Shown here in pieces: positions 26,407-34,169 of a stretch of DNA of 64,000 nt. Source of the DNA: Verrucomicrobiia bacterium DG1235 (lineage in GTDB: Bacteria; Verrucomicrobiota; Verrucomicrobiia; Opitutales; Opitutaceae); NCBI GenBank assembly GCA_000155695.1, contig DS990592.1, forward strand, positions 1,200,267 through 1,264,266, read 5' to 3'. Both the position numbers and the translations under genes were made by a program. Every line of letters starts with the position of its first letter. Position 1 is the stretch's first letter. The notes under the pieces are model-generated. The model searched no databases and was not told the origin of the DNA. It saw only the letters and a program-made list of their open reading frames with translations.

Positions 26407-27933
26407 ATGAAAAGCCTCCGAGAAAAGCTCGAAACCACCTCCGACTTTCTCACCGGCGTCGAGCTCGTCTCCATCCGAGGCACCATGGCCACCAAAAGCG
26501 CCATCAAAGCCCGCGCCTTCGCCAATGACCTCATAGCCGATACCGAGGTCGATTGGATCTCCATCACCGACAACGCCGGCGGCAACCCCCAACTCGCCCC
26601 GCACTCCCTCGGCAAGCCCATCCTCTACGCCGGCAAAGAAGTCGTCATCCACCTCACCTGCAAGGACCTCAACCGCAACGGACTCGAATCCGAAGCCTGG
26701 GCCCTGCACTCGGAAGGCTTTCAAAACATTCTCGCCATGACCGGCGACTACCCCGTCGCAGGCAACGACGGCCTCGCCAAGCCGGTCTTCGACATCGATT
26801 CCGTAGGCCTCATCGCCATGCTCCACAAGATGAATCGCGGCTTCGACCACGCCGAACTCATCAAGCCACACTACGAGCCCAAATACGAAAAAACCTCTTT
26901 CAACATCGGAGCCGTTACCACCAACTACAAGCTCCTCGAAGGCGAGCTCATCCCCCAATACCGAAAGCTACAGAAAAAAGTCGAAGCAGGCGCCCGCTTC
27001 ATCATCAACCAAGTCGGCTACGACTCCCGCAAGGTCCACGAGCTTCGCCTATACATGGACCAACATGGCATGACCCGCGTTCCCCTCATCGGAAACGTCT
27101 ACCTCCTCAACGGCAAAGTCGCCAAACTCTTCAACACCCAACGCATTCCTGGCGTCGTCGTATCCGACCAGCTACTACAAACCTGCCAAAAGCAAGCCGA
27201 GTCCCCCGACAAAGGCCGCGCTTACTTCCACGAGCTCGCCGCCAAGCAAGTCGCCATTTACCGCGGCCTCGGCTACCGTGGAGCCTACCTCGGCGGAGCC
27301 CACAACCACGCGTCCATCCGCAAAATCCTCGATCTCGCCAACAGCTTCTCCCCAGACGACTACAAAACCTTCGCCCAAGAGATCAGCTTTTCCCGCCCCG
27401 GAGAACACTTCTACTATCAGCAAGACCCCGACACCGGACTCTCCGATCCACACAAAAAAACGCCACCCTCTCCCCGCAAGTCCCCATCTATCCACTACAA
27501 CATTTCGAAGTGGACGCATGATCACATTTTCGCTCCAGGCACCGTCCTCGCCAGACAAGGAGCAAAAGCCTGCGCCAAGGCCCGCGATCCTCTCCAAGGT
27601 CCCGCTCCCCTCCGTGCCCTCGAGCATGTATCCAAAAACCTACTATACACCTGCAAGGACTGCGGAGACTGCTCGCTGCCGGACATAGCCTACCTTTGCC
27701 CTGAATCACAATGCGCCAAAAACCAGCGCAACGGCCCCTGCGGCGGCACCCGCGAAGGACGCTGCGAGGTCGATGGCTACGGCGACTGCATCTGGCTCCG
27801 CGCCTACGACCGACTCAAAGCCAGCGGCAAAGAGGAGAATCTCCTCTCGCACTCCCCCATGGTCCAGAACCAAGGCCTCCGCAACACCTCAGCCTGGGCC
27901 AACAACTGGCTAAAACGAGACCACCACAAATGA
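26407..27933 (+). CDS. metF: methylenetetrahydrofolate reductase with C-terminal cysteine-rich domain
   Basis: This 508-aa protein has an N-terminal flavin-dependent MTHFR barrel (LREKLETTSDFLTGVELVSIRGTM..., then DWISITDNAGGNPQL, LTCKDLNRNGLESEAW, GFQNILAMTGDYP, YEKTSFNIGAVTT and GARFIINQVGYD). The C-terminal MTHFR_C domain is rich in cysteine (YTCKDCGDCSLPDIAYLCPESQCAKNQRNGPCGG), likely binding Zn or Fe-S. This two-domain form is found in acetogens and in methylotrophic or demethylating bacteria. It could run oxidatively here, turning methyl-THF into methylene-THF. It forms an operon with the methyltransferase genes on either side. Confidence 0.9.
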   Translation: MKSLREKLETTSDFLTGVELVSIRGTMATKSAIKARAFANDLIADTEVDWISITDNAGGNPQLAPHSLGKPILYAGKEVVIHLTCKDLNRNGLESEAWALHSEGFQNILAMTGDYPVAGNDGLAKPVFDIDSVGLIAMLHKMNRGFDHAELIKPHYEPKYEKTSFNIGAVTTNYKLLEGELIPQYRKLQKKVEAGARFIINQVGYDSRKVHELRLYMDQHGMTRVPLIGNVYLLNGKVAKLFNTQRIPGVVVSDQLLQTCQKQAESPDKGRAYFHELAAKQVAIYRGLGYRGAYLGGAHNHASIRKILDLANSFSPDDYKTFAQEISFSRPGEHFYYQQDPDTGLSDPHKKTPPSPRKSPSIHYNISKWTHDHIFAPGTVLARQGAKACAKARDPLQGPAPLRALEHVSKNLLYTCKDCGDCSLPDIAYLCPESQCAKNQRNGPCGGTREGRCEVDGYGDCIWLRAYDRLKASGKEENLLSHSPMVQNQGLRNTSAWANNWLKRDHHK

Positions 27934-27948
27934 TTTCTCCGAATTCCA

Positions 27949-27977
27949 ATTAGTGCAGATTCGTGCCCTTCGTGGGC
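27949..27977 (+). repeat. ATTCGTG triplet repeat, copy 3
   Basis: Units ATTAGTGCAG, ATTCGTGCC and CTTCGTGGGC then an A-run lie between the MetF stop and the next gene, 33 bp before its ATG. Confidence 0.75.
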
Positions 27978-28009
27978 GAAAAAAATACCCAACCCCAAAA
28001 CAATACCCC

Positions 28010-28954
28010 ATGCGATCCCCCAACCTCAACGTTATCGGCGAGCTGATCAACAACTCCTACGCTCGTGCTCGACGCGCTTTCGAGTCACGCGATCTCGAAG
28101 CCTACCAGAAGCTTGCTCGATCCCAAACCGAACTCGGAGCCAAGTTCCTCACCCTCAATATCGACGGCACCCAGCGTATCCAAGTTAAACTACAGGAGAT
28201 GCTCGACTTTCTCCCCACGCTCATTCCCGCCATCCAGCAAGCGACATCCACGCCTATCAGCTTCGACAACCCCTCCATCGAGTACCACAAAATAGCCCTC
28301 AAGCACTACGATCGCAGCAAAAGCGGGCAACCCATCCTCAACTCTCTCGCAGCCTCCCGCGACAACCTCGATGAGATGATCGAGCTCGTCAAAGAGTACG
28401 ATACCAAAGTCGTCGTCATGGCCTCCGAAAAGTTCGTATACGGCGGAGGCGCTCAGTGCCTTGATCCCCAAGATTCCTACCAAGCCGCCAAGCGCTTCAT
28501 CGAAATGCTCGCCGAAAAAGCCGACCGAACCACCGACGATATCATTATCGATACCGGCCTCGCTCCAGTCGGCGCCGACACCTACGGCCTCGTCAACATC
28601 GGCCTCGACGCCATGCAGCTCATCCACGCCGATCCCAATCTCAAGGGCGTGCACATGATGGTCGGCCTCTCCAACTTCTCCTTCGGCACTCCACGCTTCA
28701 TGCGCGGCAAACTCGAGTCCGCCTACCTCAGCCTTGCCATGCAAAACGGCCTCGACTACGCCCTCGCCAATCCCGAAAAAGCGCCCGGCCCACTTCCTTC
28801 AGGAGACCCCATCATCGCCGACCTCGAAGCCGCCCTCCAGCAGGGCAGAGCCATCAACGGCGAAACCCAAGAAACCGCCGGATTCCGCCAAGCCGAAGCC
28901 ATCCTCGCCCTCTGCGCCAAATACGACGACGACGATGACGACGACTGGGACTAG
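28010..28954 (+). CDS. methyltetrahydrofolate:corrinoid methyltransferase (DHPS fold)
   Basis: This 314-aa pterin-binding TIM barrel is similar to AcsE/CmuB/MtgA and to the folate module of MetH. Landmarks are NVIGELINNSYARARRAFESRD, GAKFLTLNIDGT in place of the usual D-V-N, ISFDNPSIEY, GQPILNSLAASRDN, DDIIIDTGLAPVGADT and the terminal GLSNFSFGTPRFMRG, which binds the pterin. It would pass the methyl group from the corrinoid protein to tetrahydrofolate. The C-terminus is unusual: an Asp run ending DWD. ATG 28010 is preceded by ACCCAACCCC, and the frame extends upstream without homology. Confidence 0.9.
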   Translation: MRSPNLNVIGELINNSYARARRAFESRDLEAYQKLARSQTELGAKFLTLNIDGTQRIQVKLQEMLDFLPTLIPAIQQATSTPISFDNPSIEYHKIALKHYDRSKSGQPILNSLAASRDNLDEMIELVKEYDTKVVVMASEKFVYGGGAQCLDPQDSYQAAKRFIEMLAEKADRTTDDIIIDTGLAPVGADTYGLVNIGLDAMQLIHADPNLKGVHMMVGLSNFSFGTPRFMRGKLESAYLSLAMQNGLDYALANPEKAPGPLPSGDPIIADLEAALQQGRAINGETQETAGFRQAEAILALCAKYDDDDDDDWD

Positions 28955-28962
28955 AGTTAACT

Positions 28963-29031
28963 CCCACGAATCACACTAATCCTCACGAATTCTTCTCACT
29001 TTATTCGTGCACATTCGTGCCATTCGTGGGC
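28963..29031. repeat. complete palindromic ATTCGTG element, copy 4
   Basis: Left arm CCCACGAAT, CACACTAAT, CCTCACGAAT (28963-28990) is the reverse complement, with a few mismatches, of the right arm ATTCGTGCAC, ATTCGTGCC, ATTCGTGGGC (29003-29031). A 12-nt spacer (28991-29002) separates them. It is the only copy in this window with both arms well preserved, and it suggests the other copies are half-elements. Confidence 0.8.
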
Positions 29032-29103
29032 AAAAGACATAACCCAATTACCAGAATCATCCCGCATAGCGACATCAGTCGCGTCCCCAATTCCCAAAAA
29101 AAA

Positions 29104-29130
29104 TCTGCGGCCATCCGCGTCCATCTGCGG
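29104..29130 (+). repeat. ATCTGCGG-type intergenic repeat, copy 2
   Basis: Units TCTGCGGCC, ATCCGCGTCC and ATCTGCGG are followed by TTTAAAAAC and then ACCCAACCC, just upstream of the amidohydrolase. They match copy 1 at 23061. Confidence 0.7.
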
Positions 29131-29158
29131 TTTAAAAACCACCCAACCCTATCTCACC

Positions 29159-30418
29159 ATTAACTCCACCCCCAACAACCCAACCTGGCTGCAAGTCGGC
29201 ACCCTAATAGACGGCGTCTCCACATCCCCACTACACGACGCCCACCTCGTCTACAACGCCGACCAAATCCTCCACGCCTCCGCCACGCCGCCGCCCACCC
29301 ACCTCGTCCCAAATAAAACCGCACCTGACCAACACCTACCCAGCCACACCCTTCTTCCCGGACTCATCGAAGCCCACGCCCACCTCTTCCTCGAAGGCGC
29401 CGAACTCGACTTCGAAAAACGCAAAGCCTATCTCACCCAAGCCCCCACTCTCCTCCTCGCCAAAGCAATTCTCCGCCTCGAAAAACTCCTAAAACTCGGC
29501 ATCATCGCGTATCGAGACGCTGGAGACAAAGACGGCGTAGGCATCGCCCTTAGCAAACTCTACCGCTCCCCCAGCCACCCGGCCATGCCCTACGTCGAAA
29601 GTCCCGGAGCCGCCATCCACCACGCCGGCCGCTACGGCACCTTCATGTCCGCACCCATCGAGGACCACGCCGACCCCGCCGCAGTCGTCGCCCACCGCGT
29701 CGCCGCCGGAGCCGACCGTATCAAACTTATCCCTACCGGCATTATCAATTTCAAGAAAGGCGCCGTCACCGCAAAACCCCAAATGAGCGCCGAGGAGGTC
29801 AAAGCCTTCACCACCGCCGCCAAAGCCCACCACAAGCAAACCTTCGCCCACGCGTCCGGAGCCGACGGCATCCAGAACGCCATTGACGGCGGAGTCGACT
29901 CCATCGAGCACGGATTCTTCATCACCGACGCCCAACTCGCCCAGCTCCGCGACCTCGACATCGCCTGGGTACCGACATTCGCGCCCGTGCAAATGCAAAT
30001 CGACGAAGCCGCCCACATGGGCTGGGACCCGGAAATCGTCGCCAACCTACAACGCATCATCAACAAGCACTCAAGCAGCCTCGCCAAAGCCCAAGAAATG
30101 GGAGTCAAAATCGTCGCCGGCTCCGACGCTGGCAGCTGCGGCATCGGCCACGGCATCCACTTCCACTACGAGCTCGAGCTCATGCAGCGAGCCGGGTTAA
30201 GCCCGATCCAAGTCATCAACGCCGCCACCGGCGCCAGCTCCTCCCGCCTCGGCTATAGCGAAAACTTCGGTATCCTAAAAACCGGCTACAAGCCACGCTT
30301 CATCCTCACCGAGCACGATCCCCTCGAAACCGTCACCAATCTCCAACTACCCAAACTCACCCACTTCGACGGCGCCGACTATATCTCCACCGCGAACGAC
30401 GACCTCTCCGGTCTCTAA
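29159..30418 (+). CDS. amidohydrolase-family metal-dependent hydrolase, probable ATT start
   Basis: This ~419-aa protein of the imidazolonepropionase-like amidohydrolase group has VGTLIDGVS near the N-terminus, LLPGLIEAHAHLF with the HxH metal pair, IIAYRDAGD, the metal histidines in TFAHASGADGI and SIEHGFF, and GSDAGSCGIGHGI with the catalytic Asp. The homologous frame is open from before 29159. It has no ATG until 29585, which is far inside the domain and would remove the HxH motif. ATT at 29159 lies in the context ACCCAACCC-N9-ATT, the same context used by ATG at 16900. CTG at 29189 is another option. Its substrate, and any link to methyl transfer, are unknown. Confidence 0.75.
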   Translation: MNSTPNNPTWLQVGTLIDGVSTSPLHDAHLVYNADQILHASATPPPTHLVPNKTAPDQHLPSHTLLPGLIEAHAHLFLEGAELDFEKRKAYLTQAPTLLLAKAILRLEKLLKLGIIAYRDAGDKDGVGIALSKLYRSPSHPAMPYVESPGAAIHHAGRYGTFMSAPIEDHADPAAVVAHRVAAGADRIKLIPTGIINFKKGAVTAKPQMSAEEVKAFTTAAKAHHKQTFAHASGADGIQNAIDGGVDSIEHGFFITDAQLAQLRDLDIAWVPTFAPVQMQIDEAAHMGWDPEIVANLQRIINKHSSSLAKAQEMGVKIVAGSDAGSCGIGHGIHFHYELELMQRAGLSPIQVINAATGASSSRLGYSENFGILKTGYKPRFILTEHDPLETVTNLQLPKLTHFDGADYISTANDDLSGL

Positions 30419-30437
30419 AACACAACCAATCTGTAGC

Positions 30438-30477
30438 TCGATGCTTTAGCTCGCGTATCACCCAAATCCGTAGGGCT
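30438..30477. repeat. GATGCTTTAGCTCGCG dispersed repeat, copy 2
   Basis: CGATGCTTTAGCTCGCG followed by TCACCCAAATCCGTAGGGCTG lies just after the amidohydrolase stop. It aligns with the longer element at 18502-18592 (GGTGCTTCAGCCCGCG ... CCGTAGGGTTGG). Confidence 0.5.
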
Positions 30478-30509
30478 GCCAATCATGGGAATCGCCCCCT
30501 ACCAAACAG

Positions 30510-30845
30510 CTACTCCTCGTAGCCGCCCACGAAAATCTCGGATTCCGTCACCTTCAGCTCAACGCCGGCATCCTTAGCCGCCTCCTGCAAAGCCGCGTCA
30601 AGCATGACGATAGGATCCTTGCTCACGTCCAAGCGACGCATCAGGCCAGAACCACGCTTCTTGCCCACCCGAAGATTGAGCTGCAAGCCCTTACGCTTGC
30701 ACTGCACACGCGTACCATCCTCAAGCTTCACCTTGATCGGCTTGATAAACGCATCCACGTAATGCACGCCAATACCGGACTTATCCATGTATTCTGGTGG
30801 AAGCTTTTCCTTGGCGGACGGGTTAATATCGCAAACTTTAATCAT
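30510..30845 (-). CDS. conserved-looking hypothetical protein in the C1 locus
   Basis: This 111-aa basic protein (MIKVCDINPSAKEKLPPEYM...) has no signal peptide or membrane segment. A repeated lysine/arginine-rich core (RVQCKRKGLQLNLRVGKKRGSGLMRRLDV) is followed by an acidic C-terminal tail (KVTESEIFVGGYEE). I do not recognise the family. It is the last gene of the minus-strand set that encodes the corrinoid reactivation proteins, 116 bp after the MetH-activation-like gene, so it may be an accessory factor of that system. Confidence 0.68.
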   Translation of the reverse strand: MIKVCDINPSAKEKLPPEYMDKSGIGVHYVDAFIKPIKVKLEDGTRVQCKRKGLQLNLRVGKKRGSGLMRRLDVSKDPIVMLDAALQEAAKDAGVELKVTESEIFVGGYEE

Positions 30846-30961
30846 GTCTATTCGGGGGATAAATTAGGCTTCACAAATACTCACCACGCCTCTCGCGTAG
30901 ATCAATCTTCATATTCCTTCGAATTCGAAAACGTTGACTCCCTCCACAAGCAAACTCCAGG

Positions 30962-32227
30962 TCAGCCGGCTGCATCTCGCTCTCTCTCAAGCTTCGCCAA
31001 GCTGAAATGCAGCACCTCGTAGGCAATCGTCCACTTATGATTGCGACTGCTTTCGTCGCAAAAGCAACCAGAGGGACTCGAAGGATGCTTCCAATCGAGC
31101 ACCGCATCGAGCGGCTCACCCACCAGCGGACGCTCACCTGAAATCGAACGTTCCAGTCTGTCTCCATTTTTTAAATACTCACACTGCTTCTTATGGCCCT
31201 CATCTCCAACCATAGGACCGCAGCTTGCATCTAAAATCGTGTAGCGCGTATTTCGGCCGCTCAACGAAACCCGATAAAGATAGCGCAAGGGATGCCCCAT
31301 GTTAGAGCAAGTCGTTCCGTCATAAGTGAACACTGCCTCATAGCCGCCATTCGCCGCCGGCTGCAACTCGAGACGCGACTCAGCCCATTTCCGCAAAGCT
31401 CTTGGACTGATCGAGTAGCTCGCCGCCGTATTCAGGGCAACCACCTTGCTGCTTACAGGAGCCCCTGCCCCTTGTATTTCTTCATTCGCCAAATTCTTCA
31501 TCGTATCCAAAAAATAAGGTTTCCTGCGATAGGCGCAGCCCGGCAGAAAGCAGGTTTCACAAGGCACTAAGGACCCCACCTTGGTCGCTTTCTCCACCTC
31601 ACGAGTCACTCCAAACACCGCTAGCAGTGACTTCTTCGGAGTCAGCATGCCCGACTCCAATGCATCTAGCTCGCCTGAAAATCCACCTTCCGCCCCGCCT
31701 CGAATCAACTCGAGCAAGCGATTCTGCTCCGAAACATCCCACTTGGGATATCCAGGACTGTAGTGCGGCAAAACCAGCATTCCGCGGGCATCCGCCCATT
31801 CGCAAAGCCGAGCGCCAGCCTGGGCAACGAGGTGCTCAACAACCGCCCCGCCAAACATTTCCATAAAGAAATACTCGTCCGGCTTTCCTTCCTTCCAAAG
31901 CTCCTGGGAACGCTCCACGCACTCTCGCCCAGCGCTTACCGCCACTACGATTGCAGAGCTCGCCCCAGCCTTCTCGAAACTGTCTTTCAAATGCTTCGAG
32001 GAAAAACCTACTCCATCCAACAGAAAGCCGTCACCATCCAGGTCGAGTTCGCTCACCTCGCGTGCATACACCCAAGGCGATCCATTTTCCGAATACCAAG
32101 CCCGCGTCAAATCCGCGATCTCCTTCGACCGCCCCTCCAAGACACGCCCCACCGGATACCCGAGCAACCTCGTGTATTCAGATTCCAAGACATTCAAGTC
32201 CGGCGAACTCTCAAAAAACTCCAACAT
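30962..32227 (-). CDS. free-standing MetH activation-domain-like protein
   Basis: This 421-aa protein carries the fold and signature of the SAM-dependent activation domain of cobalamin-dependent methionine synthase: RLLGYPVGRVLEGRSKEI, then a ~90-residue helical segment, then LPHYSPGYPKWDVSEQNRLLELI, which binds SAM in MetH (H-x-S-P-G-Y/A-x-x-x-W). The C-terminal part is extra and contains a cysteine-rich motif (VPCETCFLPGCAYRRKPYF). It probably helps return oxidised cob(II)alamin to the active state for the locus' corrinoid protein. A RACo-type activator is encoded just upstream, so two reactivation systems coexist. Confidence 0.8.
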   Translation of the reverse strand: MLEFFESSPDLNVLESEYTRLLGYPVGRVLEGRSKEIADLTRAWYSENGSPWVYAREVSELDLDGDGFLLDGVGFSSKHLKDSFEKAGASSAIVVAVSAGRECVERSQELWKEGKPDEYFFMEMFGGAVVEHLVAQAGARLCEWADARGMLVLPHYSPGYPKWDVSEQNRLLELIRGGAEGGFSGELDALESGMLTPKKSLLAVFGVTREVEKATKVGSLVPCETCFLPGCAYRRKPYFLDTMKNLANEEIQGAGAPVSSKVVALNTAASYSISPRALRKWAESRLELQPAANGGYEAVFTYDGTTCSNMGHPLRYLYRVSLSGRNTRYTILDASCGPMVGDEGHKKQCEYLKNGDRLERSISGERPLVGEPLDAVLDWKHPSSPSGCFCDESSRNHKWTIAYEVLHFSLAKLERERDAAG

Positions 32228-32266
32228 GCAAACTTAGATTCTCACATCCCCAATTTCAAAAAAACA

Positions 32267-32295
32267 ATTCGAGTAAATTCGTGTCATTCGTGGGC
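32267..32295 (+). repeat. ATTCGTG triplet repeat, copy 5, overlapping a gene end
   Basis: Units ATTCGAGTAA, ATTCGTGTC and ATTCGTGGGC read on the plus strand. The minus-strand RACo gene ends inside the last units: its final codons (Ala-His-Glu-stop) are read from CCCACGAATGA, the reverse complement of the repeat. Confidence 0.75.
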
Positions 32296-33945
32296 CAAAA
32301 TTTCATCAACCGCATCCTCAACCGGCTTGAACTGACACCCTTCCACAAAGTAATCGAAGAAGCCCTCATCCGCCTCAAGCCTGCAAAACTGCACCTGCTT
32401 GATCATCGCCTCCAGCTCCACCCGCTTGTCCACCGAAAGCAGCGCGATACAAGCTCCCTCCACTGCGGCGTTACCGACCTGCACGATTTTCTCGTCGGGC
32501 AAATTCGGAATCAATCCGATCCGCTTCGAAGACGCCAAATCCAAATGACGCCCGAATCCGCCTGCCAAATAAAACAAATCCAAATCCCCAAACCCAATCC
32601 CCATCTCCTTAAACGCAATCCGTAGCCCCGCCACGTTAGCCCCCTTCGCCTGAGCCAGCTCATTCACGTCGCTCTCCGAAAACACAATCTCCTCCCCATC
32701 AGTCTCCGCCAGTACCACATCCTCACTATCTTCGAAGCGACCAAGCGTATTCATCATTTCGCTACGCAGCATTTCGCTGAGCATGTTTATCAGCCCCGAC
32801 CCGCAAATCCCCACCGGAGCCACATCCCCGATCACCTGAATCTTCGAAACCTCCTCCTCGTCCTCGTCGATCCAAACCTTCTCGATCGCCCCCGGCAAAC
32901 CGGGCATACCACACTTGATCGCCCCGCCCTCAAACGCAGGACCCGCCGGACAAGACGCTGCAATCATCCGATGCCGATTTCCCACGATCAATTCCGTATT
33001 CGTCCCAATATCCATCACCGCGATCGTCCGGTCCTCGTTCGCCAAATCCACCGCGAGCATACACGCCGCCGCATCCGCGCCCACATGTCCGCTCACAATC
33101 GGCATCCCGTAAATCCGCGCCTTCGGGTGAAGAGGCAAATGCAGCTGCTTCGCGGTTTTAGAAAGACTCGTCGTCGCCCGTTTTCCTTCTTCCACCTCGA
33201 TCTCCGTAAGCGACTGATACGGATTCTGGCCAATCGTATAAACATTCAACCCAAACATCAAATCCCGCATCGTCGAGTTGGCAGCGACCACCATTTCGTA
33301 GATAGAATCCGCTTCCACTGGAAACTCCTCGATCGCATGACTCAGATAGCCGAGCAAAGTACGCTGCAACACTCGTCCCTTCTGCTCGGTATCGTACTGG
33401 ATACGCGACATAACATCCGAGCCGCCAAAACGCTGAGGATTCTCAAAAGAGGATGCCGCCACGATTTCGCCTGTTTCCAAATCGATCAAACGCAGCACCA
33501 CCGTAGTCGTTCCCAAGTCCATCGCGATCCCGTGAATCGGACCCGTCCGCCTGTCGATCTCCTCCCCGTCGAGCAGGATTCGATCTCCATCGCGGGTCAC
33601 CGCAGGCGCCAGCTTTAGCTTCTTGCGATTCCCAAGCAGCTCGAGCGACTCGTGCTCGATCCGCATCTCGCCGCGCCGCATCGTGTGACAACGCACCACG
33701 CCCGAGTCCTGCGCCAGCTCGCAACGGCACGAAAGCCGAAACCCCTCCTTCAGATGCTCCTCCTCTGGCCCCCGCGCCGACAGCAGCTCCATCCCTTCCG
33801 TTACTTCCACCAGGCATTCCTTACACTTACCCTGCTTGCGGCAAGACGTCGGCACTCTAACGCCTAGAGCGTTGGCGCACTCGAAGAGATTCGCGCCGCT
33901 TTCAAACGCGGCTTCGGTTTGGTTAATATGAAGCTGAACAGGCAC
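32284..33945 (-). CDS. RACo-type ATP-dependent corrinoid activator (ASKHA with 2Fe-2S domain)
   Basis: This is a 553-aa protein with a GTG start. The N-terminal 2Fe-2S ferredoxin domain has ligands C35, C41 and C44 (C-x5-C-x2-C) plus C73 or C75. A linker domain follows, then an ASKHA ATPase core (GIAMDLGTTTVVLRLIDLETGE, the phosphate loop AVMDIGTNTELIV, SCPAGPAFEGGAIKCG and FYLAGGFGRHLDLASS). This is the architecture of RACo/AcsV/RamQ-like proteins, which use ATP and low-potential electrons to reduce inactive cob(II)alamin. Its likely target is the corrinoid protein at 25380. The 3' end lies in an ATTCGTG repeat. Confidence 0.92.
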   Translation of the reverse strand: MPVQLHINQTEAAFESGANLFECANALGVRVPTSCRKQGKCKECLVEVTEGMELLSARGPEEEHLKEGFRLSCRCELAQDSGVVRCHTMRRGEMRIEHESLELLGNRKKLKLAPAVTRDGDRILLDGEEIDRRTGPIHGIAMDLGTTTVVLRLIDLETGEIVAASSFENPQRFGGSDVMSRIQYDTEQKGRVLQRTLLGYLSHAIEEFPVEADSIYEMVVAANSTMRDLMFGLNVYTIGQNPYQSLTEIEVEEGKRATTSLSKTAKQLHLPLHPKARIYGMPIVSGHVGADAAACMLAVDLANEDRTIAVMDIGTNTELIVGNRHRMIAASCPAGPAFEGGAIKCGMPGLPGAIEKVWIDEDEEEVSKIQVIGDVAPVGICGSGLINMLSEMLRSEMMNTLGRFEDSEDVVLAETDGEEIVFSESDVNELAQAKGANVAGLRIAFKEMGIGFGDLDLFYLAGGFGRHLDLASSKRIGLIPNLPDEKIVQVGNAAVEGACIALLSVDKRVELEAMIKQVQFCRLEADEGFFDYFVEGCQFKPVEDAVDEILAHE

Positions 33946-34169
33946 AAAAAAACGTGTTAACGGAGGTCGTTGGGCGCGCGTTGCGCATAGGGAATCAAGG
34001 CGGAGGCAATACGAAAACCGGAATACCTAGCGCCCCGCCACCCTCTAGCAACGGCAAAAGAGTTAATCGTTGAAACCGAGCTCCAGAAACGTCGAGCCCC
34101 AGCACGGCGCGCCACCAACACCCCAATTCCCAAAAACTCCCCGGAAAGCCGACCCCGACTCCCGTTCCC

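Noticed and set aside
29585..30418. Amidohydrolase starting at the first ATG
   Set aside because: It would remove the HxH metal motif; homology extends to 29159 in the same frame.
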